A DNA stretch of 64,000 bases from Aphelocoma coerulescens (GCF_041296385.1 NC_091013.1:30699001-30763000); one strand, 5' to 3'; counted from the first letter of the stretch, positions 13,460 through 32,135 are shown. The notes: a model not told the origin generated them from the letters alone. Numbers and translations: made by a program.

Positions 13460-13820
13460 GTAAGTACTTCAGTGTTTCACTGGACAAACCTCAGCACTAG
13501 ACACTGCATTAGAAGAAGCCCTTCTCTAACTAGTGTGAGCAGCTAGTACTGCAGTGCAGACCGGACTGAATGGTGTCACTTACTACTGCTCTTCAAAAAA
13601 TACAAGCAGATTTTCAAAGAACTCTGTCGAGCTGGAAAAAACTGGACTTGGGGGAAGAAAGATGTAAACAGTGTCTTAAGAGAGTTACTCAGAGAATCTC
13701 TAGAACCTTAGGTATATATGAGCATGAAATTTTTTGCCAGAGTCTGGATTAATATCAAAGATAAAGCATATTAAAATGGTAAAACAACAAACAATTTTTC
13801 TTTTAATTCCTGATTTTTAG

Positions 13821-13879
13821 ATGTGGATGCCAGTAATAACAGGCATGGAGAGCATCTATCTAATGGAAATTCCCACTGA
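13821..13879 (+). CDS. RNF149: RNF149 coding exon 7: C-terminus and stop
   Basis: The acceptor is TTTTTAG at 13814-13820. Joined to the single base left by exon 6, it encodes DVDASNNRHGEHLSNGNSH and the TGA stop at 13877-13879. The frame is maintained through all six visible exons (755 bases). The last residues differ from mammals but keep an Arg-His-Gly core. Confidence 0.92.
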
Positions 13880-16195
13880 ACTGCTTCATGAAGATATCTT
13901 GAATAGACTGTTGAAGAACTATTATTTTTTATTTAATTAGTATGGACTTTTGTCTAGTGAACAGAAAAAATAACAATGTAAATTATTTTACCTTTCAAAC
14001 TTTTCTAGCTGGTGTTCCAAAAGGGCTAATAACTAAGAATTTTGTACACAGGAGGATTTTATAAAATCTCCTCTGGATGTCTCATCCTAAAAAAAAAATG
14101 CAATAACCCTTTTTCTGTAAGCATTGTTGCAATGTCATTGTGTTCCAGAGGGCTGTAACAAAGATGAAGACTAGGCAGTGAAAATAATGTAGAATGTGTA
14201 ATGGTTAAATATTTTGGATGCACTATTTACATTCAGTATGTCCACATGAAGAACACTTAGAAGCTACGACTATTAAAATGTTCTGAAAGTTCTGATCTGT
14301 TGTAATTGGAGATGAATATTCTTAGAAAACAGATTAACCTTGAAGGAATCAAATATTTAATGGATATGTTGTGTATCCTTTTCTTGTGATGGAAAAATTG
14401 CTGGTTGCAACTTTCTTTACGTGTAACAAATACTTATTCAATCTTGTAATGTGTTCTACTCAAGAGTGGATGCTGAGAAAAGGAAACCCTCTCCATCTTG
14501 CTAGCTTTTTATACTGAATTTGGCAGTAATAGGTTGTACTTGGTGGTCTTCACGTGCTGAGCATGTAGACTTATTTAGTATATGCACACTGGTTACCTCT
14601 TTCAATTTTAAACTCAGTAGAACAGAGGTAAAGGGCTAATTATGGCTAAAATATATTTATTAGTCTATTTATAAGAATTTATGTAATTTCTTGCTCCTGT
14701 TCCCATCCTGACCCACTTTATGTACAAATTGAAACCGTTTCTTAAGAAATACAAAGTTTGGGTTTGTTTTGCTTTTTCTTTCCTTTGCATAGAGATGCTG
14801 GAATTCTCTTGGATATTCCACATTAGGAGTTTTGACTAGGTTTGCCTTTAGCTTTTATTCCTTTCTTTTAGATTAGCAGTATTGTGCCTTATAGTAAAAC
14901 ACTTAAGAAATCTGAAGCATCTGAGAGTAAATGTAAACCCTGGCATCTCCCATTATGACCTCTTATTCAAGTATTTATATACTGTAAGTGGTATAAGGAA
15001 TTGCTAAACTGTTTTATAAGGAAATATGTGTATTTAAAACACTACTTAAAAGTGTTAAATGAATTGTTTAGGATTTTAGCATTGTCATGTTATAAATAAT
15101 ATGCTACATTCCTCAATTTTCTTTTGTAAAGCTGTTGCTACAGGTTGCTTAAAACAGTGTCTTTCACTAGACATTTGTTTTAGAGTGCATTTTGTTTTTA
15201 ATATGTATATTTGGAATGTTTTTAAGAAAATATGCAATTCTTTTTCTAACTTATATTGAGCTTCAGTAGAAGCAATAACTTTTTTTAATTTTAAAATGAA
15301 TGTTCCAGAAATGACAGAGGTTTCAGCTGGGGAAATATGATCTGAACTTCTACTTTGCAGAGCAGATGTTTCACCCTAAATTTCCTTCCAAAAATTCCTG
15401 TTAATGCCTACTTTTAAAAAAAAATCTGCCTCTTCCCTGTAGGAGTATAACTTTTAGGTTTACTGGAAAACTGTCAGGTTGTAGTTCTGATGTCACCAGC
15501 AGGTGCAAGCTTTTGTGATGCCTTTATCTTACAAGAAGCACATGAGAATGGAATAGGACTGACCAACCATCTTAAAAACTGAACAAATAAAAAAACAACC
15601 CACGACGAAACCAAACAGTGTGTAGGGACACTTATGTCTCCAAAAGAAGCTTATCAACATTTCCAGAACTGCCTTTTTAACTATCTCTTCAATATTAAAA
15701 ACTAAGTCTTCTCCCTCTTCTTTAACACAAAACTGAACATTGATGTAGTAAATGTTGAGAGGGTTTAAACTCTAGCTCAAGGAGGAACCAAAAGAGAAGT
15801 TATCAAGAGAAGTGTTGTCAGTCTGTGGATTGTGTCTTGCTGATACCTACAGCACAGTATTCATTCTGGAGAGGAGAATTGTGGTAAGTACTTGAGCTTT
15901 TATGTAATACCTATAAAACCAAAAGCTTTTCTTAAGAATTAAATCTGAGATCTGGCAGAAAGCTGGAAGAAAAGCTAAGGAACCTGCAAACTGAAAAGTG
16001 TGCTTATAAAATCTGGTGTGTACTGACTTAGGAAAATGGCTGACTGTGAAGACTCCTGAGGTCTGTTCTCATGCTGGCACTGCACCTGTTTCGTTCCAGT
16101 CATTCACAAAATAGTTACAGTTGTTTCAGTCAAATAGGTTTGCACATAGTTGATCTGTGATACAGTGCTGTGATACAGCAAGGCCAGCTGTGCTG

Positions 16196-16309
16196 CTGAG
16201 GAGTGATGACAATAAAAGGCCGAATTGCAGTGCCTCCAGCAAGCAGTTTGCTCTCCTTGGAAGCACAATGACAAAAATCAGCTGAAGCGAATCACTAGTC
16301 TGACCTCAG
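16196..16309 (+). ncRNA. SNORD89: Box C/D small nucleolar RNA, probable SNORD89
   Basis: The sequence shows a C box GTGATGA at 16203-16209 and a D box CTGA at 16300-16303. They are closed by a perfect 6-bp terminal stem: CTGAGG at 16196-16201 pairs with CCTCAG at 16304-16309, with one unpaired base on the C-box side and none on the D-box side. This is the textbook geometry of a vertebrate box C/D snoRNA, which forms the fibrillarin methylation particle in the nucleolus. A weak C' candidate (ATGACA) lies near 16268, and a small AGCAA/TTGCT hairpin sits between the boxes. From memory, human SNORD89 is hosted by RNF149 and is about 113 nt; this candidate is 114 nt. The symbol therefore rests on synteny and size, not on sequence alignment. 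I know of no confirmed rRNA target for it. Confidence 0.7.
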
Positions 16310-18597
16310 TCAAAAAGCTGACATGCATTAGTAAAAAGAGAGGTAGGATGAAAAGTACAGGGCAGGAAAAAGACAATCTAGGGATTGTCTTTTTAGCTTA
16401 AAACAGTAACGAGAGGCTTAGAAACCAGAAGCATATGACTTGCTGTTCCAGCTCATCCATTACATTGAGTAAATGGGTGTAGGCTGCTGTAGGTAAATAC
16501 AGGTGCACAGACTTTGCTGATCTGGATCCCCACTAATTTGGATCAAAACTGGTATTGCTAGTTTCTAGCACTTGACCTACCACAAGCTTGTATGAAGATC
16601 AGAACTAATGAATGTTTATTTCACCCCTTCCAAGAATGCTTTTTACAGGGTAGGCGCCTCCTGACTCCTTTCCCTTCCATTTGGGGAAGCTATAATCTGC
16701 CTCTTCTGCTTTGGCCATGTCCTGCCTGGTGTCGGAGCTGCAGCTGTGTTGTGGGTTCCTGCTGCCTCCTCCTGCCCTCAACTGTTTTCCTAGCTGTCCA
16801 TTTTTCATAAAACAAAGGGACACCTCTGTCCCTTTGTTAGATTTTGCTGTAATCAGGCAGAGTGTTTCTTACTAGAGGCATTCGTGTGGTGTCATTATAC
16901 AAAAAGCTAAATTGCAGAGCCCACATGAAGTCTAAAGTCCCTCAATGGTGATAACTGAATACCTCACTTAGGAAAAATCCCTAAAAGGAGTAGGGGATGC
17001 TGGTTTTTGTGGGATAAGTTTTATTAGTGTTGTGTTAATTGGTATGGCTTTGCTACTGCTTCTGTCTATTCGGGAGAAATTTTGTGAAGCTAAGGGATTT
17101 TTAATTTTTTTTTTTACAAAGGAACTATGAACATGTCAAAATGAACTGCTGTCTTTAAGGAAAAACTGGAGGCCCTGTCTTTGTTCAGAAATTTTTGTTT
17201 ATTAATAATAGTCTACAAATGACAAACTGGAAAAAACTTGATAGTAAATAATTGTCTAAACTGTCTTTCAGACTTGATAGCAAGCAAAAATGAACCACAG
17301 ACATTTCAGATCTAAAAGCATGTTAATAGTTTAATTACTTGCAGTACCAATTTAACTAGAAAGTCTGGATTTTCTTTTACTAATGACTGCTAGACTGGAT
17401 TCTTATTTTGCTGTAAGCAATGCTAGGAGGAGATTCTTGGCATGTACTAGAGAAGTTTGATAGGATAGCAGCAACTCCTTTCCCCTGTCCCTTACCCACC
17501 ACATTGCATGTGAATGTAGTCCAAGTAGCCTGTTGCCACTAATTAGAGGTAGATTTTGGAGGTCTGCTGGAGGAGTTGTAGGATAATTTACCTACAGTGA
17601 AAATCCTCTAATCCATGCTGACTTAATAAACTGCATACCAGTATATTCCTGCCAGAGCTGGCCTGTTGGGAATTTTGGTCCAGTTCATGTTGTAACTGGC
17701 ACAGAGAAACACCATTGCAACACCTTTGTCAAGTGTGCAGAGCTGTTTTTTAATTACCTATTGATTTGGGAATGGTCATTCAGGTTTTCTGCCCATCCTG
17801 CAAGGTTCCTCTTAAACCAGCCAGTTGTAGTTGTGCAGAGTCCAGCAAGACTGTCCTCTCCCCTTGTGTAAGTTGAAGACATGCAATTTTGTAATAGGGC
17901 CATGGTGAATTACAGTTCCTCAAGTGGAATATGTATTTTTTTTTTTTAACTGGAATGCCTGCAAAAAATGTTAACATGTCTTTGAGACTGGTCTTCACTG
18001 GCTGTGTTGTTTTCTCTCGCAGGTGATATGTGAAGATTTGAGAATTGGAATTCATTAAACATGCACAAATTGAGCTGAAGGCTTTTGGTTTTGTTCAGTA
18101 TGGGTCCTGATCTCTCCTCAGATATCCTGCTGTATTGCAAAACTTGATTTGAGAAAGTTTTAAAAGTAGAATGCCTTTATAATTGCATGTATTTGTATGA
18201 AGAGTGCATTGCCTGAGACTGTCCATTATACTTCCATTGGACCTGAAGCTACTTTTCACTGTCTGAAACATGGTAATGTTACTGCATTTTTAAATGAGCA
18301 CATCCCTAATTCAGAAGTGCAGAATAAGTTTCCATCATTTTGTTAGTCTGAAGCTTAAGTCCAAAACTCTGAAGCCACTTACTTCTACTATAAACATATA
18401 CCTACAGAAAACTATTTGAATTTGCTTGTCTGTCAAAAATTATTCACAACTGACTGTCTTTTATTGTAACTTTGAACTAATTTGGTTGCATTGTTTGGAT
18501 TAAGCACTTGTGTCTTTTCCATTGTGTATGTACAGTTGTAAGAATGTCAAGTTATGCATTGTTGTTGTAACTTAATGGCTAAAAGCTCAAATTCCAT

Positions 18598-18603
18598 AAT
18601 AAA
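18598..18603 (+). terminator. Poly(A) signal, probable distal RNF149 end
   Basis: A canonical AATAAA in AT-rich sequence is followed by a GT-rich stretch (about 18650) that could act as the downstream element. It is the last plus-strand hexamer with this arrangement before the oppositely oriented CNOT11 3' end. Confidence 0.5.
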
Positions 18604-18620
18604 TTATACAGACCTTTTAA

Positions 18621-20966
18621 AAAGCAACATCTGAGAAGCTGGAGGGTTTTGTTTTCTTTGGTACACTTAGGAATTGCATCTGAGAGACTCAGCACTCATA
18701 ACACCAAACAAGTTAAAGTCATGCTGGGTAGCTAAGGGGGAGATTCTTTCAGCATGTGGTGCTTTCCCCATGTGACCAATACCTGGGTGGGCTGGGTTAA
18801 CCTTGGCTGGCTGCTTAGTGAGGAGGAGGAAAAGCAGATGGAAGAACTTGTGGGTCAAGATAAGAAACAGTTGCCAATAACCATCACAGGCAAAGCAGAT
18901 CTGATTCATAAGGATTGCTTTTAAATGGCAATAAATTAGTTTTAGAGTAGGATAGTGAAATAGAAGACTAAAACTGCCCTTCTGTAAGCTGACTCTTTTC
19001 CCTTCCATGGTGGCAGGATGGGGAAGGGTGGTGTGAGCCTGTAAGAGGGGGTCTCTGCTGTACTCTCCTCCCCCTTCTGCCCTGCTCCAGCCTGAGTTCC
19101 TTCCATGGAGCTGCAGTTCTTAACTGCTTCAGTGTAGATTCCATGAGGTATAGACCACTCCAAGGTTATCACTGAGCTGCCACCAGCCTGGCTGCAGGGC
19201 TCTGCTGTGCCAGCTTGTCCTGGAACAGGGCAGCCTTGGCCTCTTCTCACAAAGGCCACCCTGCACTTGCCCAATACCACAACATTGCTGTGTAAACCCA
19301 ATACAAATTTGGGAAAGCATGGCTTATCTTTCCTCCTAGCAAGCAAACAATACAGAAGCACACAGCAAACAAATTTGAATGCTTCAATCAATGCACAGGG
19401 CTCTGAAATTAATGTATCACAGCCATACCTATGATAGAAATCATAAAACTTCTTGGTAATTTTTATAGTTCTGTGACAAATCTAAGGATTAGGGATTTAT
19501 GTATATCAGTACAACTCAAGCAAATACAGTGAAAATGCAGAACAGCTAGACTTTAGCTGTAGTATCATAGTAGCAACCCTGGGGGCGGGGGAGGCTTAAA
19601 TTGTTTTTAACTAAATCTGTAAATCATAAAGTAGGTAGCAATGCCTTTAACCAGTGGTAATCACTTTTATATTGGAGCCTGTTACTTCATCATAGTCCTG
19701 CAGCTGACATTCCAAACACTAGTCTAAAATGTATGTATGTTTTTAAAGAGGGGTACTACTACACAGAAGATAGTCAAGCTGGGCTCTAACTTTGGTAGAT
19801 AGAAAACATTAAGATATGATTTTAGAGCACAAGCTGGGTTAACTTGCCACTAAAAATGCCTGATAGCAAATGTATTGGGTTTGGAAGCAATGTCTAGAAT
19901 TGGAACAGACCTTTAAGTGTTACTTTAGTTGACCTGATACATTCTAACTAGAAAGCTACACAAGTCTTAACTCCTAATGACTACAGAACACTTCTCACAG
20001 GACTTTTTACTAAAAGATTATGAGTGATGGGATTTTCAGTCCAAGCAATTTCACAGCTTAAATTACTCAGAAAGAAAAAGCCAAAAGACTGTCTTGACTT
20101 TGCAGTATTGATCTAGAACTTCCTAAAAATTTGAGAGGCAGATGCAGGTTTAAAACAGCTTTCATTTAGCAAGCAGCATTGAATTAGAAACTTGTTAACT
20201 TCCCAAGTTACTTTCCTTTACAGTCTCAGGGCTTAAATATAACAGCAGCTGCTCTATCTACCAGCTTAAAATTATAGTTTAGCAGACTCCATTCTCCAGT
20301 TTCCCCAATATCTGGCATCTAACATGAAAGCTAATCTGCCTCTGTGCTCTAAAAGGAAGAAGTTATTTAACTTTGGAAGCTACATAGCAACTGCCCATGC
20401 AAATTTGGAAGTGAAAAGAGATTGGAATTTTTTGATTTTTATGGAAGAAATGTGACCCTCTTTCCTCAGTGGAACATTCTTACAAGCATGAAATAGGTGT
20501 GGTATTTCAACTGCTGCTGGCATGATTCTGAAAATACTCAGTGATCTTGATAGGAGAGAATATTGCTCTGAGCCTACAGCACCCAACTTCATTTCCGCCA
20601 TGTAAAGATAAGCCTTTAGCTGTTTCTAGATATCAAGACAGAATTTCCCTTACTCATCAAAACCAGAATTCATTGTTAGGAGTTCTAGCCAGCTCCTAGA
20701 ACAGTGAACAAAAGGAAAAACAAGGAACTTATTTACCTTGATACAAGTTGACTTTAGTTATATACAAACAATTTTGGACCCAAAGAAAATGAGTGCCAGA
20801 TTAATACTTAAATTTGCTGTGAATGCTAAGTATAATTCATATTCTCTCTGGAACTAGAGCCTGAATTTCAGGACATGCATACAATGTACAATGTTTAACC
20901 ATAGTGAAAAATACTGTAAGGCCTAACACATTTCACAAACTCAAATGTGTATCAGAAAAAGCCTTA
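18621..20966. other. Intergenic gap between convergent RNF149 and CNOT11 ends
   Basis: About 2.3 kb between the inferred poly(A) sites of two convergent genes. A GC-richer patch at about 19000-19260 has open frames on the minus strand, but nothing recognisable is encoded. Either gene's 3' UTR could extend into this gap. Confidence 0.5.
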
Positions 20967-20972
20967 TTTATT
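20967..20972 (-). terminator. CNOT11: Poly(A) signal candidate for CNOT11
   Basis: Plus-strand TTTATT reads as AATAAA on the minus strand, about 135 bases beyond the CNOT11 stop codon. A second hexamer overlaps the stop codon itself (21106-21111). The used site cannot be decided from sequence. Confidence 0.45.
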
Positions 20973-21106
20973 GTTCAAATGCATAAAATGCTATTTATAA
21001 TGTAATTAACATAATACATAATTAATTCAGGGATTTAAGTTTAAAATGTACAATTCATCAGTATAGAACACTAGCAAGAGCGTTTTTTTTGCCACTGACA
21101 GTCACT

Positions 21107-23851
<2,745 letters not shown>

Positions 23852-23948
23852 CTGCATATATTTGTCTTTAATCTGTTCACAGGTGGAGATACAATTGGAG
23901 ATATAAAGATGAATAAATTCAGGTGGGAGATCAACTGCAGTAGTAAGC
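23852..23948 (-). CDS. CNOT11: CNOT11 coding exon 6
   Basis: Encodes [20 protein letters not shown] and [10 protein letters not shown], near-identical to the mammalian protein as I remember it. It enters with one base completing an arginine codon split with exon 5 and ends on a codon boundary (CAG then GTGAGT). It belongs to the helical C-terminal domain, which protrudes from the CNOT1-CNOT10-CNOT11 module. Confidence 0.95.
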
Positions 23949-27304
<3,356 letters not shown>

Positions 27305-27507
27305 CTGTGTTTGCTGTGGGGAAGTCAAAGGACTTTTAAAAGCTTTTGCCATGATTCTTTTTATCTCAACTCCAGTGCTGTTCTTAACACACATTGACTT
27401 ATCCCACTGAATGGTGTGATCTGGTTCAATTGGATTTAGCCATGCCAATTCATCCTCACATATATGGAGTGGAGGCGGTGGTCGAATAAATTCTGGTCGA
27501 AAGTGAC
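27305..27507 (-). CDS. CNOT11: CNOT11 coding exon 4
   Basis: Encodes [20 protein letters not shown], then the WLNP and [10 protein letters not shown] segments, and ends SPQQTQ. The first serine codon is split with exon 3. The proline-rich start links the middle region to the C-terminal domain. Donor GTAAGG follows the CAG codon at 27305. Confidence 0.95.
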
Positions 27508-28046
27508 CTAAAACGGCAAATGTTTCCCTAAGCCTCGGGTATTCAGTTCTGCATCAGTAAAAAAAGGAAGACCCCCCCCCCCCCAAGAGCCCCTATTTCT
27601 TTAAGCTATTGTAACAGCATTACAATCCTGTTTGCCCCTCATAAAAACATTTATTACTGATCTTTAGTGATACTGTTACATCTGCCTGTTTTTTCTCTTG
27701 ATTCAGATCTTTGTTACTGATCCTGTGGTATTTTTCCCTTCCACAGTAACTGCTTCCCTGGGAGGTGTTACCAGCCAATGCAGATCTCAGTGAGGGACTA
27801 GTATCTGTTATTCAACAGATGACACAGAGAAAAGCTTGATGACAGACTCCAGATTTCTAAAAGCCTGGAAATGTGAACACTATAGAATCTGATCTAGAGA
27901 CAGCCTGATGCAGTTTTGCACTTCCATTCACCTTAATTTCCATTTCATGCTTTGAAAATACTTCTGAATTCCATTACATTTTATCTGAAGTATAATAACA
28001 CAGCATGTCATGAGTTACAGAAAAAAAGATGTGAAAATGCACATAC
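27508..28046 (-). other. CNOT11: CNOT11 intron 3
   Basis: Intron of 539 bp with GTATGT donor and TTTTAG acceptor. It holds a run of 13 C at 27572-27584 on the plus strand (poly-G in the transcript), a likely length-variable and hard-to-sequence tract. Confidence 0.8.
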
Positions 28047-28199
28047 TTTCTATAGGAGGCTTTGGTCCACTCACTAATGCTTCCGTGATCTGGGAAGCAA
28101 CAGAGCTGTCAAAACCGGAGTTGGAAGAATCTGGGTCAGGATCGCTGAGAATGCTGGGGAAGCTGGCCTTGCTCTGTGTTGGCAACTCAGACTGACGTT
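28047..28199 (-). CDS. CNOT11: CNOT11 coding exon 3
   Basis: Encodes [20 protein letters not shown], then [19 protein letters not shown] and GPKPPIE. This serine- and aspartate-rich stretch is highly conserved in vertebrate CNOT11 and probably unstructured. The glutamate before RQSE is completed by one base from exon 2. Donor is GTATGT at 28046 reading down. Confidence 0.95.
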
Positions 28200-31035
28200 C
28201 TGAAAGAAGAATATTAAACCATAAAATTGGAACAGAGATGCCTGGAATACTAAAAGTAGTGAGAAACAAGCAGCTTTAGAAAAGAACTAGCTTAAAAAAT
28301 CCCCCCAGATAATATCAACATGAAATTTAGTACAGTTGGGCAGTCAGCAGTCTGACTGCCAGCTGATAGGCAAGGGACAGAGGGTATACAGCAAGGATAA
28401 AGAAGAAATAGAAGTTAATCTGAAACGTAATCTTGGCCTTAGAAAAGGCATGTAACCATTGTAATCTGCATCTAAAAGCAGTACATTAGTAGGTTCCCGT
28501 GGTACTCCTGAAAGAGTTCACATGCTGTATCTAGTTTTGTAATGACTGCTCAGAGAAGGAAAGGGAAAGATCTACATGGATTCATTTACAGACAATAATG
28601 ATCATACTAGACCTGAAATCAGCTATTCAAATGTACCCAACACATTTCTGTGGCATTGCCTGAGCTCCTTGTGCATTCACTGAAAAGCCAGAATCAGTGC
28701 TTTAGTGGAAAACAATGGAGTTTTAACTGTTATATGATTCTACAGACATCATCATTAAAGCAAACCTGAAAGGAGCTAAAATTGCCCCTTTATAGGCCAT
28801 AAACAACAGAAAAATAATATTAAGATTAGTGTATATACAGCTGAAGACTTGAAAAAACTGGCCAAAAAGAAAATATGGGCCTCAGTGCTTGCATTATCCA
28901 ATTTTTATGTGCCCTTCTGTCAATAATCTATCGCTCTTCTGTATCTGAAGACTTAATGGCTGATCTTCTATGTTCTCTGCACTATTTTGAGAGATCCTGT
29001 TTTCCATTGCTTTGGAAAACTCCAAAGGACAAAAAGCAGAAAAATTCCCACTACAGAACACCACTTGACATTCCTTTCCCCACCCTGTTAACAGAGAACA
29101 CTAAGCAGCAGATGAAGCCTTAAGCAATCTGAAGTCCAAAATTGCTGGTATCATACAAGAAATCCCTTGAAAAAGTTCCAGATGAAACTAAACACCACTC
29201 AATTTCCTGGCTAATTGAGTGAGTGCTGTCGTATTTTGTGTACCCTAACACTTCTAAGCAAAGTGTGCTTGCTCCTTTTTGTGCAATCATGTTGACCCTT
29301 CCCAGCTGCCTACACACACAACCAAAATATTTCATATGACTCCAAACAAATTTGCAAGAGACACCAAAACTGTGAGTTACAAAAGGATCATGAAAACAAA
29401 GTTGTTAATTTTTTTGGCTTTCTGTCCTGCTTTATCCAACTATTTCAGATAATGCAAACATTAGCATACATGCTTACTGAAGCAGCACAGCAGGGTATGG
29501 TTTTCTGTTGAAGGCAACAACTAGCATACTTTTCAGTTACTTTAAAAAAAAAATTTTAAAATTGAAGTCCAAATGAGCTGGTGTATAAAACATATCTTCT
29601 ACTTAAGCAAGTGTTTCAAACTTCATCATATGAGTACTTTCATTTAGCCCTGAACAGAAGGGCTGGTTTAACAAATGAAGTACAGGAGTGGGGGGAGAGG
29701 CATTGGGTGTCCTTTTTCTATCTTTTCATTTCTAGTCTAGAACTTAAATCCATCAGTCAGTAAGTCACGGATTTCTTTGTAACCTCATAATCTGAAATTA
29801 TTAGTGATGTTAGATTAGATGATTAGTGATACGGCAATTCACTGATTTCAGAAGCCTGTCTGAGCCCTTAGTTATATGCATTGGAGCTCAGAAGTTCAAC
29901 CTCACTGCTTCAAGAATTAGGGCTGAATCAACAGCTTCAGGTAAGAAGTAAGAATTAGAACATGGTGATTTAACAGAACCTAATATAGCATCTTGAACTA
30001 AGACATTTAAATTTTACAAAATTAAACTGAAAACAAATCTTTAGCTTGCTTTATGGAGCTTTTTTTTTTTATTTTTACAGGTAAAAGAAAACTTGGAGTC
30101 TTAAGGAAAGCTCTACAATGTATTAAAAGTTTTACTTTAATAAAGGTCAATTACTTCCACATCAAATAGGGGTTAGCAGACAAACAGTTAGGAGCACTTT
30201 GCCAGGAGACCCATTCCTGCAACTAGGAGAAAATTACTTTTTTGATAAGGTAGCACACTAGATGAACAAAAACATATTGTAGGGCAGTACCAGAGTTTGA
30301 ATTAACTCTCAGACCAAAGAAAATAAACTGTCACAGTGAGCTCAAATTCAGAGGACAAGTATTTTTATTTCCTTTACAAAAAAAGGATTGGGAGAGAGGA
30401 ATTGATAGAAAAAAAATCAAATGCTTTCTAAATTATTACATTTGATTTTACAGGTATGTGCTAAAGAAGTCAAAATCATCCTGCTCTGAACAGCCCTGAA
30501 TTCATCTCAAGGACCAAACTTTTGAAGAGCTACCAAGTGCTACAGCTGTTACATTCTGTACATCATGGGGAAATGGTATAAGCACAACACTTCAAACATT
30601 GCACCTTAGTGTCAACATCCTGCACCAGCCTCGTCCTGCATATTGAATCACTCAGAGAAATATACTGAAGATTAGTGAAAAAATCATAGACTTCCCAAAA
30701 CACAACAAACAGACAGAAGAAGCACCATGATTTTAAAACAAGTAGAAGATTTATTGTCTAAGAAAGTGATTAGAAAGCAGACAGTTTTTCTGGGGACCTA
30801 CAGCAAGAAGTCTGAGAAAGACAGCACAGAGCTTTTTCAGGTGCAGCTGGTTTTGTTACATAACTTCTACAGCTGCTCATAAGCAATTGTGCACTTTTAC
30901 TGGATTATGTAAACAGTGATATAAATCTTATAAAAGCACCATTAATGACTTTGTATTCTACTTTCAGCCATCATTGTCTTCTATTTTAAAATAAAGTATG
31001 TAGCCTAGAATACCCATTCACCCAACCACAGTTTT

Positions 31036-31205
31036 GAGGTTGCCCAGAGAAGCTGTGGATCCCCATCCCTGGAAGTGTCCAAGTCCAGGCTGGATGGGGC
31101 TTTGAGCAACCTGGTCTAGTAGAAGGTGTCCATGCCCATGGTGGGTGAAGCTGGAAGGAGATGATTTTTACGGTCCTTTCCAACCCAAAGCATTCTGTGA
31201 TTGAA
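31036..31205 (+). repeat. CR1 LINE fragment, 3' end
   Basis: Contains GAGGTTGCCCAGAGAAGCTG, CTGGATGGGGCTTTGAGCAA and the terminal CATTCTGTGATTGAATGATT, the standard CR1 3' end in forward orientation. It lies in CNOT11 intron 2, antisense to the gene. Only about 170 bases remain. Confidence 0.85.
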
Positions 31206-32039
31206 TGATTTCATTTTTAATGAGAACAAACTATTCAGAAGGCAAACACAGTACCAAGGGGAAAACAAATAAAAAAACCTCTAGGCTTCTTAAGGCATGA
31301 CACATGCCTTGCACCAAAAACCACAAGTTAGCTGAAGCTTCACAAAACCTGAATTCGCTAAGATATTCTACAAAATACAGACAGGATGAACACAACAAGA
31401 ACCAGAAAGGTTTGTCTCGCCCACAATGGTATGTTAGGGTGTTCAATTTGCATTTTCAAACGACCCCACAGTCTGGAAATAGCAGCTAAGGAGGACCCCA
31501 GAAGACATTTGTAGACTGTGAACAAGGGACAGTGTACCACAGCTTTACCAGTCAATGTCAGAGTCCACAGAAAAAAATGACAATACCAAGATACAACTGC
31601 AGGACAGAGGAAGTCTAAATGGTGCCTGACCTCAGAGCAATAAATCACATTGTATAGATATAGAACTGGGATGGTCAGTTTTCAAGCAAGCAAGTCTACT
31701 GGCACAGACCTAGGGAAAAAGGAATTTTTTTGTGTTTAAATTGGTTCCTTGTTTCCAGCAATATATAGTATTTCATATTAGCTCCAGATGTGACATGAAC
31801 AATCATGTTCTTCCTCCTGTTCTCCTGTCAAAGGATAAGCATCACACTGCTTTTCTTTTCAATCTAGTAAAACTGGATCATTTTCCAACTCTTGAGCTAA
31901 CACTGCAAGGTCTGACTTTGCAATAAGCTGAAGATATAATTTTAATAGTCAATTTTCCAGGTACAGCTGAAGTACTGGTATGTAATAGTTATGCTTGCTC
32001 TCTCATAAAAGAAATACTGCAAAGGGTAAAAAGGGATGA

Positions 32040-32135
32040 AAATACAGAAAAAACCCCATACAAATAACTAAAACAAAGCAAACAAACAAAAAAACCCACC
32101 AAAACCATCCCCCCCCAAAAAAAACCATTCCTAAA
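32040..32135. repeat. A/C-rich low-complexity tract
   Basis: Irregular runs of A with interspersed C (AAAC-like units and an eight-C run). Simple-sequence DNA in CNOT11 intron 2 with no evident function. Confidence 0.7.

Larger units (their letters stand above)
13880..18620 (+). other. RNF149: RNF149 3' UTR / 3' transcribed region (extent inferred)
   Basis: AT-rich, non-coding sequence after the RNF149 stop. Possible poly(A) hexamers lie at 14272 (ATTAAA), 15586, 17625 and 18598 (AATAAA). The last, at 18598-18603, is followed after about 50 bases by a GT-rich stretch and is the most convincing distal end. The region contains the snoRNA at 16196-16309 and good splice sites around it, so part of it may be intronic in some transcripts. 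Without RNA evidence I cannot say which end is used. Confidence 0.5.

Noticed and set aside
16211..16216. AATAAA as an RNF149 poly(A) signal
   Set aside because: It lies directly after the C box inside the snoRNA, so its presence is explained by that gene; better hexamers occur elsewhere.
18942..19391. 149-codon minus-strand open frame between the convergent 3' ends
   Set aside because: No recognised similarity; lies in a GC-richer patch with overlapping open frames on both strands.
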